Shown in pieces: positions 43,926 through 52,010 of a DNA stretch of 64,000 bases; position 1 is the stretch's first letter, and every line of letters begins with the position of its first letter. A model generated the notes under the pieces. The model did no database searches. It saw only the letters and a list, made by a program, of their open reading frames with translations, and was not told the origin of the DNA. Source of the DNA: Streptococcus hillyeri. Its GTDB lineage: Bacteria; Bacillota; Bacilli; Lactobacillales; Streptococcaceae. The stretch covers positions 1 to 64,000 of the forward strand of contig NZ_RCVM01000010.1 of NCBI RefSeq assembly GCF_003686955.1, read 5' to 3'. Position numbers and translations under genes: made by a program.

Positions 43926-44385
43926 CAAACAAATCTGCAAACAGGTCAATCTGACCGTCCGCCACTCCTTTCTCTTTTTTAGTTTTTTTGGCCGGTTTTG
44001 TATAATCATCATTTGGACCAACACCTTTTTTGATTTTGGCCACATCGATTTCACGATCAACCTTCTTATCCGTCTTCTTGACTGGTTCAACAGGAACTTG
44101 TTTGATGTTCTCCAGTTTACTATTGGCCAAGAAATATTCCCGAACCCATCCAAAGACTATCTCATCATCAATGCAAGCAACTCCATTCTGTGCAAATTCT
44201 CTAGCTTTGTCTTTTGCATACTTCAAAGCCATTTTGATAGTGTAGCCATCCTTGAGGACACCTTGGAATAACTCGTCATCATCCTGCTCGCATAGCCAAT
44301 TGTGAATAGCATCCTCAGCAGGACTGTGGTCCTTATTCATCTCTTCAAGCATTTTGGACAATGCTTTTTCTTTTAGTTCGTTCAT
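43915..44385 (-). CDS. PcfK-like protein
   Basis: A 156-aa protein: AEDAIHNWLCEQDDDELFQGVLKDG and ALKYAKDKAREFAQNGVACIDDEIVFGWVREYF form the PcfK core, then a Lys-rich linker and an acidic end. PcfK and PcfJ normally occur together, as here with an 11-base overlap. Confidence 0.88.
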   Translation of the reverse strand: MNELKEKALSKMLEEMNKDHSPAEDAIHNWLCEQDDDELFQGVLKDGYTIKMALKYAKDKAREFAQNGVACIDDEIVFGWVREYFLANSKLENIKQVPVEPVKKTDKKVDREIDVAKIKKGVGPNDDYTKPAKKTKKEKGVADGQIDLFADLFDEI

Positions 44386-44391
44386 GATTTA

Positions 44392-44445
44392 CCTAAAAAA
44401 CTGCGACTGCCAAAGATGTGAGTTTGACTAAATACGGGCAGTCGC
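44392..44445 (-). terminator. Terminator upstream of the PcfK gene
   Basis: Stem GCGACTGCC/GGCAGTCGC followed by AGTTTTTTAG on the minus strand. It would separate the recombination block from the PcfK/PcfJ block unless antiterminated. Confidence 0.75.
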
Positions 44446-44529
44446 TATCATTCGTCCAACTGTCTTCTGATCGTTTGCAGTTGACACGCTTTCTAGTTCG
44501 CTTTTTTCGTGGTTCACGGCACGTATTTT

Positions 44530-44628
44530 TTATTTATCTTTTCTCGCTTCACGTTCTCCTAGCAGAAAACCTAGACATAGCCACAAGAAAGTCCATGCTG
44601 CTAATAAAATAAATTCAAAAATTATCAT
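44530..44628 (-). CDS. Small membrane protein (32 aa)
   Basis: MIIFEFILLAAWTFLWLCLG plus a charged tail (GEREARKDK), overlapping region of the preceding gene's stop. GAGGGG lies about 10 bases upstream. Very short, so moderately supported. Confidence 0.5.
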   Translation of the reverse strand: MIIFEFILLAAWTFLWLCLGFLLGEREARKDK

Positions 44629-44629
44629 T

Positions 44630-45277
44630 TCAATCTAACCCCTCATATAAACTTTTGCCGAGTTGTTCCTCGAAATCCTCTTGATTATCTGGGTCTAACA
44701 TGGCCAAACTTGTAACTATCTTCACCTTTGTTTCTCTACAAGGCTGGTATCCATATTTTGCATATCTCATAAGCCTGTTAAAAGTGCTGACTGGATAAGG
44801 TAAGCCAGCGTCTACGACTAACCTTTTGGTGTGTAAATGCTCAAAAAAATCTTCGTGATAAATGATTTCAAAAACCGCCATGTAATTATCTTCGTCTACA
44901 TTGTCATAGTTTTTGTAATAAGCAAACTTTGTTATTGTAAAATCAAAATTTTGAATAATCTGTTTTGGTTTGCCGTAAGTATTTCTAATCAGTTCAAGGC
45001 GGACTTTTTCTTTAATTGAATAGATTGACCAACAATTCTTGTTCTCATACGAAAATTTCCATTCAGCAGGATTTTCTTTCATTTGTTGCTTGTAGTAGCT
45101 CTTTGCCTCTAAAAAATCATTTTCACTTTCAAAGAAAATATCTAAGTCTTTAACACGCTCATTGTTAAAGATATTTTTAAAACACCCTCCGGCGATAAAA
45201 CCCTTGTGGCCTATAAGAAACTTATCAAGCCACCATAACTGCCTATAATTTAGCAAGTCGCATATTTTGAATGTCAT
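44630..45277 (-). CDS. Nucleotidyltransferase-fold phage protein
   Basis: A 215-aa protein with GFIAGGCFKNIFNNERVKDLDIFF, which fits the G-G-[x]-D-x-D active-site layout of pol-beta-type nucleotidyltransferases. The rest is unlike CCA-adding enzymes. Its substrate is unknown. The start at 45277 overlaps the upstream gene's stop region. Confidence 0.65.
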   Translation of the reverse strand: MTFKICDLLNYRQLWWLDKFLIGHKGFIAGGCFKNIFNNERVKDLDIFFESENDFLEAKSYYKQQMKENPAEWKFSYENKNCWSIYSIKEKVRLELIRNTYGKPKQIIQNFDFTITKFAYYKNYDNVDEDNYMAVFEIIYHEDFFEHLHTKRLVVDAGLPYPVSTFNRLMRYAKYGYQPCRETKVKIVTSLAMLDPDNQEDFEEQLGKSLYEGLD

Positions 45278-45594
45278 TACTCCCCTCCTGGATTTTGCCA
45301 CCAATCAAGCAAGTCAGCCTGATAGTCGTTTACGTATTGCTCAAACTCCTGAAATTGGAGGATAGCCCACCGTAGGCGGTGCATATCCTCTCCACTTCTT
45401 GAGCAAAAACCACTAATCTTGAATACAGGTTCAATGGTATTTATTACTTCTAGCACCTGACCATCAATGTTAAAAGCGTCCTCTGCTACTACTTTCAGGT
45501 CTAAAATGAACTCATCACCCAAATTATGGATAACCTGCAAGCGTTGACCGTCTGAATAGATACTAATACTTTCTGATACTTGTCTAATTTCCAT
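45277..45594 (-). CDS. Hypothetical phage protein (105 aa)
   Basis: MEIRQVSESISIYSDGQRLQ at the start and a C-terminal helix EFEQYVNDYQADLLDWWQN. It overlaps both neighbours by a few bases, which argues for translation coupling with the DUF1351 gene. No family recognised. Confidence 0.6.
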   Translation of the reverse strand: MEIRQVSESISIYSDGQRLQVIHNLGDEFILDLKVVAEDAFNIDGQVLEVINTIEPVFKISGFCSRSGEDMHRLRWAILQFQEFEQYVNDYQADLLDWWQNPGGE

Positions 45595-45596
45595 GA

Positions 45597-46625
45597 TTAC
45601 CACCCATTCTGTTCATTTAGTTCAGCCTGTGTCAGAGGCTCTATACGTTGATAGCCGCTAACTTGATAATTCTTTTTGAAATCAAATCCAAGTTGACTCA
45701 GACCACTCTTGAAACGGTCTTTTTCAGCCGTATCTGTAAAATAAACTTCCAAAGTCATTTTTTGGGTGTATCTCTTAGGTTCATTTTCAGCCCCTGTGAG
45801 CGTTTCTTGGTCAGGGTGGGATAATTGCCCTCCGTCTAAAATCTCTCCTGTTTCTTTGTCAATTTGGGGCATTTCCACTGATTTTTGAGCCAATTCTTGT
45901 TCTTTAGCTCGCTGAGCTGCTAAAAGTTGCTCTCTTTCAGCTTCGGCTTTCCTCATTTCCTGCTTTTGCTTTTCAAAGAGGTAGTCAGACTTAATCTGCT
46001 CTAAAACCTCTACAAGTGTCATAACTTCTAGCATGCGGATATAAGGCTGGTCTGTCATACCATACTCAGCACATTGTCCAGAGATTGTAGCTTTGGCCTT
46101 TTTGTACTCCTCCTGTTTTTGATACTCAAATGTGACTATGTCCTCAAGAGATTTCATAGTAACTTTTTTAAGTGTCACACCGTCGGCCATAAAGTCAGAG
46201 GCTTTGATATATTCTGTGGCTTTAGCGTCAAAAATACGAGGGTCTAGCATATACTCAGCAGCTTTGTTAGCTAGATAGCTCTTGACAGTGTCCAAGCGGA
46301 CAGCTTTCTGATGGTCTTCAAATTCCTTAACATCAGCTGCAATCTTGTCAATCGTATCGTCAAGTGGTTTGCTTGCTTGTTTGATATATCCGTCAATCTC
46401 ATCAGCTGGCTTTGAGAGTTCTTTTTTGACTTTGATACGCTCATCAGATAACTGTTTCTTGAGTTTGCGTAGGTCAGCTAGAACTTGCTTATCTTCTTTG
46501 ATGGTTGCAGCTGTTACTGTATAATTTTTGTATTTCGCTACAACATCATTGATATTCTGCTCAAATTTTTCACGGTCAACGATTTCAACTTGTGCCTGTG
46601 TTACCTTTACTTGTAATTCTTGCAT
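45597..46625 (-). CDS. DUF1351 protein
   Basis: A 342-aa protein, mostly helical (ADLRKLKKQLSDERIKVKKE) with a Glu/Gln-rich coiled coil near 210-245. DUF1351 proteins are found next to Bet/RecT single-strand annealing proteins in Firmicutes phages, as here, and probably act with them in recombination. Confidence 0.85.
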   Translation of the reverse strand: MQELQVKVTQAQVEIVDREKFEQNINDVVAKYKNYTVTAATIKEDKQVLADLRKLKKQLSDERIKVKKELSKPADEIDGYIKQASKPLDDTIDKIAADVKEFEDHQKAVRLDTVKSYLANKAAEYMLDPRIFDAKATEYIKASDFMADGVTLKKVTMKSLEDIVTFEYQKQEEYKKAKATISGQCAEYGMTDQPYIRMLEVMTLVEVLEQIKSDYLFEKQKQEMRKAEAEREQLLAAQRAKEQELAQKSVEMPQIDKETGEILDGGQLSHPDQETLTGAENEPKRYTQKMTLEVYFTDTAEKDRFKSGLSQLGFDFKKNYQVSGYQRIEPLTQAELNEQNGW

Positions 46626-46634
46626 GTTGTCCTC

Positions 46635-47483
46635 CTAGTATTCTAGTTCTTCATCAAGTAGCTCACCTTGTACAGCCTCGCTATCGTCATTGTTTGTTCC
46701 GTATAATGGCACTTCCTCTGCGTTGATTTTTTCAGCTGGTTTATTCAGTTGTTCTTGTTTCATCTGCTCAATCTGAGCCATTTTGCGTGCCATAACATCC
46801 TCACGGGTTTCTTGTGGCGTGACATCTTTAGGTGTGTTATCTAACTGAATTTCATCAGCCTCATAACTCGCTCCAAGCTCAGCAGGAAATGCCTCACGGT
46901 AAGCTGACACTAGAGCTACTTTCCGTATCATGACACAAGGCATAGTATCCCAGTTATTCTCACCTATTGGCTTGCCGTATGAGTTCATCACTGGATAAGT
47001 AACATCTTTCCCTTGCTGTGTCAGTTCCTTAACTCTTGCACGGATTTTGGAATTGTCGTACTCTTCAAAAGATACTTCTGTTTCTGTCGGATAAGTACGG
47101 TCTTTGCGGTACACCTTAGCCCAACCGCCAAGGATTTCAGCGCCTTTAGGAATGAATGCCCCCTTAGAGTATTTAATCTCTCCGTCCATCAGATAGATTA
47201 CACTCGCCTCTTTTCCGTCAAATTGAGGGTGACTATCAGCCTTTTTCTCAAAAGCTGATTTAGCAGTAACTACCTGAGCTGGCTGGTTTCCGTACTTGAT
47301 AAAATAGATTTCCTTGGTGAATGGGTTTAGATTTTGTGCTTTAGCTTGGGCTATAAAATAGGCAAGCTCCTCATCACTAGCTTTTCCTTGTGGGTCAAGA
47401 TATTTTCTGATGATACCGCTATTAAGTAGCTGAGGGTTAGTCAGAAAATCCCCTTTTGTTTCTACAAGTTGATTATTAGTCAT
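46635..47483 (-). CDS. Bet/RecT-type single-strand annealing protein
   Basis: A 282-aa recombinase: AYFIAQAKAQNLNPFTKEIYFIKYG, VTAKSAFEKKADSHPQFDGKEA and the MIRKVALVSAYREAFPAELGA segment define the phage recombination protein Bet family. Start ATG at 47483 has AAAGGAGAAGA upstream and overlaps the previous stop. Confidence 0.9.
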   Translation of the reverse strand: MTNNQLVETKGDFLTNPQLLNSGIIRKYLDPQGKASDEELAYFIAQAKAQNLNPFTKEIYFIKYGNQPAQVVTAKSAFEKKADSHPQFDGKEASVIYLMDGEIKYSKGAFIPKGAEILGGWAKVYRKDRTYPTETEVSFEEYDNSKIRARVKELTQQGKDVTYPVMNSYGKPIGENNWDTMPCVMIRKVALVSAYREAFPAELGASYEADEIQLDNTPKDVTPQETREDVMARKMAQIEQMKQEQLNKPAEKINAEEVPLYGTNNDDSEAVQGELLDEELEY

Positions 47484-47659
47484 CTTCTTCTCCTTTTGGT
47501 TTGTTTCATATTCCAATTTTCACGCTTTAAGCGTCTATTTTCATTTGTGAGTGAGATAATCTTGTCTTGCTGTTCGTTGATAATCTCTCCTAGTTCATAG
47601 CAAAGCTCTAGGTATCGTTTGCGCCAATAGGCATTATCTTCATAGCGTTCTCTGTCCAT
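47480..47659 (-). CDS. Small coiled-coil phage protein (59 aa)
   Basis: MDRERYEDNAYWRKRYLELC then a Lys/Arg/Asn-rich helix ending KQTKRRRR. Its TGA overlaps the ATG of the Bet gene. Not long enough for most ORF filters, but its packing between genes supports it. Confidence 0.55.
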   Translation of the reverse strand: MDRERYEDNAYWRKRYLELCYELGEIINEQQDKIISLTNENRRLKRENWNMKQTKRRRR

Positions 47660-47662
47660 AGG

Positions 47663-47785
47663 CTAAACCTGCTCATCTTTCCACCTGTCATAAGCCTCAT
47701 CTTCATCAACCTCAGGCTCTGAGTAGGGTTCAGGGGGCGTGCTAAGCCAAATATCATAGTCAAACCATGGGTAAGTACCGTCCAT
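47663..47785 (-). CDS. Small acidic phage protein (40 aa)
   Basis: MDGTYPWFDYDIWLSTPPEP and an acidic C-terminus (EVDEDEAYDRWKDEQV) after AGGAGGTGCAAC. The strong RBS and close packing support translation. Function unknown. Confidence 0.6.
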   Translation of the reverse strand: MDGTYPWFDYDIWLSTPPEPYSEPEVDEDEAYDRWKDEQV

Positions 47786-47795
47786 GTTGCACCTC

Positions 47796-48056
47796 CTATC
47801 CTGCCTGACTTTCATAGACATCAATTAGACGCTTTTGAGTCGCTACAGTATCAGCATAGCGTCTACGGTCACGGCCAAGTTCCATATTTTCCTCAGAGAG
47901 TTCTTGCAGTAGCGCACGCTGTTTCTTGATGATTTCCCTAAGCTCACGGTTTTCATCCTTTAAAGCCTTGACTTCAATCAAGTTATTTACTTGTACGGGT
48001 GGTTGAGTAGTTTCAAATTCATCTAGCCCAAAAAATGATTTCAATTTGTCTAGCAT
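47796..48056 (-). CDS. Coiled-coil early phage protein (86 aa)
   Basis: MLDKLKSFFGLDEFETTQPP, then a continuous heptad-rich coil (LREIIKKQRALLQELSEENM). It begins at the last base of the upstream gene's stop. No family recognised. Confidence 0.65.
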   Translation of the reverse strand: MLDKLKSFFGLDEFETTQPPVQVNNLIEVKALKDENRELREIIKKQRALLQELSEENMELGRDRRRYADTVATQKRLIDVYESQAG

Positions 48057-48319
48057 TATTCTTCCTCCTCATTGTCTTCGGTCATTTTGTTAATAGCCTC
48101 TTGTGCAGGCATACCGCTTAGAATATTTTTGATAGCATGGCTAATTTCATGTGTCAGTAAGGCTTTTTCCTTAACCATATCATCTTTAGGAACAATACCA
48201 ATTTCCATCAATGCTATTGCTGCGACACTTGACATGTGGATTTTTTCTTGAAATTTTTTAAGTTCATCAATGACACTGCTGTTATCGTTAGTATATTGTT
48301 TTGAAAATTTTTTAATCAT
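48056..48319 (-). CDS. Hypothetical early phage protein (87 aa)
   Basis: A helical protein MIKKFSKQYTNDNSSVIDEL...LEKALLTHEISHAIKNILSG with an acidic end. First gene after the putative origin. No family recognised. Confidence 0.6.
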   Translation of the reverse strand: MIKKFSKQYTNDNSSVIDELKKFQEKIHMSSVAAIALMEIGIVPKDDMVKEKALLTHEISHAIKNILSGMPAQEAINKMTEDNEEEE

Positions 48320-48329
48320 GATTTTTACC

Positions 48330-48530
48330 TGTGGATAACTTTAGTTATCCCTTTCTTTATTTAATAAGTATGACTTGTTTTAAGTTAATATTTGTTTAGT
48401 AGTTAATACTTGTTGTAGGTTAATATTTGTTAGTGCACAGATTTACACATCACATTTTTACACATCACATTTTTACACATCACATTTTCTAGGAACTGTA
48501 AAACACAAAGTTTGTGGAAACTGTGGATAA
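48330..48530. other. Putative phage replication origin
   Basis: Two exact DnaA boxes (TGTGGATAA, 48330-48338 and 48522-48530) flank two iteron sets. Three GTTAATA-type repeats start at 48384, 48402 and 48419 (17-18 bp apart). Three 15-bp repeats TTTACACATCACATT run 48442-48486. The DNA is AT-rich and lies directly beside the HTH initiator gene, the standard theta-type layout. Confidence 0.7.
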
Positions 48531-48857
48531 CTATTGATTTGCAATCTTATCAAAAGGTATATCCCAAAATTCCTCATTTTCAGCAATCCTCTGCCTAATG
48601 ATGGATAACTGAAAATCTGTAAATCTTACATCTGATACAAACCTCAAAATTTTGAACCCCTTACCTCTTCCACGACTAAACTTAAATGTTTTCATGTATC
48701 CCAATTTCTCTAACTGCTTAAAGTGCCTATCTACAGTAGTTCTACTAATGTTCATACGCCTTGCAATTTCCTCAGGATATATTTCCCAATCGCTTTTATT
48801 ACTAAGTAAAACCGCTAGAATACCTATCGTGGCTGGCTCTAGTTCTCTATCCTGCAA
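48531..48857 (-). CDS. HTH replication initiator
   Basis: A winged-helix protein of 108 aa from the TTG at 48857. YPEEIARRMNISRTTVDRHFKQLEKLGYMKTFKFSRGRGKG is the DNA-binding part. The frame is open further upstream and reads SFRNPHENYTAINNAFLQD, which looks like the real N-terminus of this initiator family, but there is no ATG, GTG or TTG before it. The true start is unresolved. It probably binds the adjacent iterons. Confidence 0.7.
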   Translation of the reverse strand: MQDRELEPATIGILAVLLSNKSDWEIYPEEIARRMNISRTTVDRHFKQLEKLGYMKTFKFSRGRGKGFKILRFVSDVRFTDFQLSIIRQRIAENEEFWDIPFDKIANQ

Positions 48858-48918
48858 AAAGGCGTTGTTAATTGCTGTATAATTTTCGTGAGGATTTCTG
48901 AAAGATATAGTCCACTGA

Positions 48919-49095
48919 TTACGCTCCCTTCCGTTGTTCCTGCTTGTTCATTCCTAGGATAATGTCATAATAAGCATGTCCAGCTGGAATGACATAGCCC
49001 TCTGTTTCAAATTCCACCCATTGCTCCACACCGTCCACAATTACCTTGCGTAGGTTAGTAATTTTGGGTGTCCATTTCTTTTTTTCTGTTTTCAT
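48919..49095 (-). CDS. Hypothetical phage protein (58 aa)
   Basis: MKTEKKKWTPKITNLRKVIV, then DGVEQWVEFETEGYVIPAGH and YYDIILGMNKQEQRKGA. AAGGA nine bases before the ATG. It ends just before the initiator gene. No family recognised. Confidence 0.65.
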   Translation of the reverse strand: MKTEKKKWTPKITNLRKVIVDGVEQWVEFETEGYVIPAGHAYYDIILGMNKQEQRKGA

Positions 49096-49169
49096 GGTAA
49101 AATTTCCTTATAATCTTTTTGATTTGTCCCTCAATGGAATGGCCGTTCCTGAGGGGCTTTTTTGTGTTC

Positions 49170-49895
49170 TCAGCCTGGTAGGTACTCCTGATTGAGAAAT
49201 TTGTTGATAAAATACTGCTGACCTTTGCCAGTAACCTTAGTGGTTGTATTGACTGTGGTGTGACCGTCAGCATGGTTGATATTGGTCTTCTTGAGTTCAA
49301 ACAGACCAAGTTGCATGCTCTTTTGTGTCGGTTGGTTCCAAGACTCGCCACGACGACTGATCAGATAACCATTAGCTCGTAACCACTGAAAGAGTTTATT
49401 TTGACCAATGTCAATACCGTTCTGTTTCAGGATTTTAGCTAGCTCACCAATCAGACAAGATGACTTGCTAGCACTCACAGCGTCAGCAAACAGTACCTTA
49501 GGACGGTCAGCTTTGATCTGTGCCTCTAACTTGTGGACTTTCTTATCTGCCATGAGTAAGGCTCTTGCCATGATTTTCTCAGGGCTGTTATAGTCTTTCT
49601 CAATTTGGATAAAGTAAGCTCTGACTTGCTTGCCTTTGTCGGTACGCTGTATCATAGCAATTTCTTTAGCCATATCTAGCTTGATGATATGGTCAACTTT
49701 ATTATGTCCACCTCGTCCTGTTTGCTTCACAAAATTGTTAAGCAAAAAATCTTGATTTTCGGTAAAGCCGTACTCAATCATTCTGTCAAACCACATTGAG
49801 TATGGAGTCTTGACTCCTAAAGCCTCATGTAGTTGTCTTCCTGACACTACAGGCTCATGATTGTCATTCAGCGTTACGTTGATGAGTTCATTCAT
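49170..49895 (-). CDS. Phage antirepressor (AntA/AntB plus KilA-C)
   Basis: A 241-aa protein. Residues 1-110 form an AntA/AntB domain (VSGRQLHEALGVKTPYSMWFDRMIEYGF). The C-terminal part is the KilAC/ANT domain (LIGELAKILKQNGIDIGQNKLFQWLRANGYL). Such proteins counteract the repressor or modulate the early switch. AAAGGAGACAAT precedes the ATG at 49895. An operator lies 20 bp upstream. Confidence 0.92.
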   Translation of the reverse strand: MNELINVTLNDNHEPVVSGRQLHEALGVKTPYSMWFDRMIEYGFTENQDFLLNNFVKQTGRGGHNKVDHIIKLDMAKEIAMIQRTDKGKQVRAYFIQIEKDYNSPEKIMARALLMADKKVHKLEAQIKADRPKVLFADAVSASKSSCLIGELAKILKQNGIDIGQNKLFQWLRANGYLISRRGESWNQPTQKSMQLGLFELKKTNINHADGHTTVNTTTKVTGKGQQYFINKFLNQEYLPG

Positions 49896-49915
49896 ATTGT
49901 CTCCTTTTACATTTT

Positions 49916-49930
49916 TGCGGTTAAACCGCA
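49916..49930. promoter_or_regulatory. Repressor operator 2
   Basis: TGCGGTTAAACCGCA, a perfect palindrome identical to the one at 50189-50203. It overlaps the last codons and stop of cro (GCG GTT TAA) and precedes the antirepressor gene, which it probably controls. Confidence 0.8.
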
Positions 49931-50127
49931 ACGTTGTGCAAAAAAATAATATCGTCAATCGACACATTAAAAGTAGTAGCGATTTGATAGGCTTGAGTAA
50001 CAGTAGGTTCTGTTTTACCTCGTTCCCAATTTCCCCAAGTATCTGTAGAAACTTCTAGAGCTCTGGCAGCATCTGCTTGTCGCCAATTTTTTAACGTACG
50101 CAACGTTTTCAAGGTCATCTTTGACAT
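49921..50127 (-). CDS. Cro-like repressor
   Basis: A 68-aa HTH_XRE protein: LKTLRTLKNWRQADAARALE-VSTDTWGNWERGK. First gene of the leftward early operon, from a promoter that contains operator 1. AGAAAGGTAATAAACT precedes the ATG. Confidence 0.88.
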   Translation of the reverse strand: MSKMTLKTLRTLKNWRQADAARALEVSTDTWGNWERGKTEPTVTQAYQIATTFNVSIDDIIFLHNVAV

Positions 50128-50181
50128 AGTTTATTACCTTTCTGTAGATTTTTGATAGTTGATTAGCTCAGCTATGTTTAT

Positions 50182-50210
50182 AGTATAATGCGGTTAAACC
50201 GCAATGTCAA
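50182..50210 (-). promoter_or_regulatory. Early leftward promoter with operator 1 in its spacer
   Basis: TTGACA (50205-50210), 17 bp, TATACT (50182-50187): consensus elements. The 15-bp palindrome TGCGGTTAAACCGCA (50189-50203) fills the spacer, so bound repressor would exclude RNA polymerase directly. Confidence 0.88.
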
Positions 50211-50249
50211 GGATTTTTTGCGTTTTTTACGCTTTTTTTTATTTTTTTC

Positions 50250-50278
50250 TTTACTTATTTGCGTTTTTGCCGTAATAT
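50250..50278 (+). promoter_or_regulatory. Probable repressor-maintenance promoter
   Basis: TTTACT (50250-50255), 17 bp, TAATAT (50273-50278), reading into the CI gene; overlapping TATACT is an alternative -10. No palindrome copy lies within it, only the half-like TTGCG and GCCG segments. Confidence 0.55.
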
Positions 50279-50300
50279 ATACTATATAAGGAGCGATAAA

Positions 50301-51056
50301 ATGAATAATGACAAAAGTAAAGAAATCTTTGCCAGAAATCTTGAAATTCAAATGACACGCAAAGGCGTTGATAGAAATAAACTGTGTTCTGACCTAGATT
50401 TGAAATATACTACTGTAAGAGACTGGTTAAAAGGTATAACTTATCCTAGAATTGGTAAGATTGAGCTTCTAGCAGATTATTTTGGTATCAATAAATCTGA
50501 CCTTATTGAGGATAAACATCAAGATATTAAAGAGCTTAAAATACCTACTTCTCCACTAGTTCAAAAAATTACTGAAAAAGTTGTTAAGTTGACAACGCCA
50601 AGAAAACAAAAAGTGCTGCGATATGCTGATGAACAACTCAATGAACAATCAAATAAAGTTATTACTTTAGAAGAACACCTATTCGAGTATAAGGTGTATG
50701 AAAAGCTATCAGCTGGTTCTGGTTTTTCATATTTTAATGACGGTAATTTTGATACTGTTTTCTATGATAAAGATTTAGAACATGATTTTGCTTCTTGGGT
50801 TTTTGGAGATTCCATGGAGCCTAAATATAAAAACGGTGAAGTCGTGCTAATCAGAGAAACTGGTTTTGACTATGACGGTGCTGTCTATGCTGTTGACTGG
50901 GACGGTCAAACCTATATCAAAAAGGTGTACCGAGAAGAAGACGGCCTCCGCTTAGTGTCGCTAAACCCTAAGTATAAGGATAAGTTTGCTCCTTATGACG
51001 AAGAACCCAGAATTATTGGTAAAATAGTTGGCAATTTTCAGCCATTTGAAAATTAG
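50301..51056 (+). CDS. CI-like repressor with S24 autoprotease
   Basis: A 251-aa repressor keeping the prophage dormant. HTH at about 22-68 (RNKLCSDLDLKYTTVRDWLKG). The C-terminal S24/LexA-type domain has the Ala-Gly cleavage site in KLSAGSGF (about 138-139), nucleophile Ser171 in VFGDSMEPKY and Lys near 207 (QTYIKKVY). It should self-cleave on RecA activation. GGAGCGATAAA precedes the ATG, so I use 50301. Confidence 0.92.
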   Translation: MNNDKSKEIFARNLEIQMTRKGVDRNKLCSDLDLKYTTVRDWLKGITYPRIGKIELLADYFGINKSDLIEDKHQDIKELKIPTSPLVQKITEKVVKLTTPRKQKVLRYADEQLNEQSNKVITLEEHLFEYKVYEKLSAGSGFSYFNDGNFDTVFYDKDLEHDFASWVFGDSMEPKYKNGEVVLIRETGFDYDGAVYAVDWDGQTYIKKVYREEDGLRLVSLNPKYKDKFAPYDEEPRIIGKIVGNFQPFEN

Positions 51057-51068
51057 ATAGGAGGTACA

Positions 51069-51881
51069 ATGAGCTTTACACAGTCTATTTATAACTTTTT
51101 CAAAAAGACCCCACAATCTCCACCTCAGAAAAGACCCTTTTTGATTTTTGGTAGGCAACTAGACGACTGGGATGGTTTTTTATTTGATAATGTGTTACCT
51201 TGGGCTAATGATACAATACCAAATACAGAGCTTAGTATATCTGACTTAATATTTCTATGGGTAATTAGTAGATTTGGTCAAGACTTTCACTCATATCCTA
51301 CTCATCTTTCCAGAAACTACGGCGTTACAAAACCTCTGGAACAAGTTCAAAAACTTATAAACTTAGGTTTAGTTGACCGTAATTTTATAGTCACTGAACT
51401 TGGTCTTAAAGCTATCAGTAAAAACCGTAAATATATTGACCTCCATAAAAACGGCTGGACTACGCCTGAGGAGAAAAAATACAACAAAGAAAGTGATAAA
51501 CAGTTCACTAAAAAATACGCTGAATGGTTGCTAGAAATTGGTTTGTCAGAAAATGGAAACAAAGTACTTGCAAATCTTGAGAATGCTAATAAAAGAGATG
51601 AGTCTTTTCAAGTCTTTCAAAAAGGAGAAACGTTAGGTAAAAGTAAAAATTACATAGAGTCTAACTTAATCCTACTACCACTATTAGAAAATGACTCTGT
51701 AGACTTCTACGTTTCACTTTATGAACGGATTGCAAAAAATTACCGTGGACTCAAAGAATATCAAAATGAAATTGATATATGTCAAAAATTTTTGAATGAT
51801 ATTCAGCCTCTATACGGTGGTGATATGTGGATTGAAGATTTTACTAAGCGTATCAACTTTGCAACAAATCATATAAAATAA
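51069..51881 (+). CDS. Lysogeny-module protein of unknown function
   Basis: A 270-aa protein. Pro-rich N-terminus, then a winged-helix-like part (YPTHLSRNYGVTKPLEQVQKLINLGLVDR...LGLKAISKNRKYIDL) and a helical C-terminal part with TPR-like pattern (RIAKNYRGLKEYQNEIDICQKFL). Co-transcribed with CI (12 bp apart, TAGGAGGTACA). Genes in this slot are often expressed in lysogens and may alter the host or exclude other phages; nothing here proves it. Confidence 0.65.
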   Translation: MSFTQSIYNFFKKTPQSPPQKRPFLIFGRQLDDWDGFLFDNVLPWANDTIPNTELSISDLIFLWVISRFGQDFHSYPTHLSRNYGVTKPLEQVQKLINLGLVDRNFIVTELGLKAISKNRKYIDLHKNGWTTPEEKKYNKESDKQFTKKYAEWLLEIGLSENGNKVLANLENANKRDESFQVFQKGETLGKSKNYIESNLILLPLLENDSVDFYVSLYERIAKNYRGLKEYQNEIDICQKFLNDIQPLYGGDMWIEDFTKRINFATNHIK

Positions 51882-51894
51882 AAAAACCTTACGC

Positions 51895-51960
51895 TCCAAG
51901 ATTGCCGTCTGGGGAGCATAAGGCTAAGTGACAAGAAATCAGGCATTAAAAAGCCCTTTT
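51895..51960. terminator. Paired terminators between lysogeny gene and integrase
   Basis: CCTTACGCTCC...GGAGCATAAGG forms a stem with T7 on the minus strand. A second stem GGC-ATTAAAAA-GCC with TTTTTC acts on the plus strand and ends the CI operon. Confidence 0.7.
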
Positions 51961-52010
51961 TCTTGTACCCATTTTATCATTTTTTAGGAAATTTTGAAAG
52001 AGGTACTACT

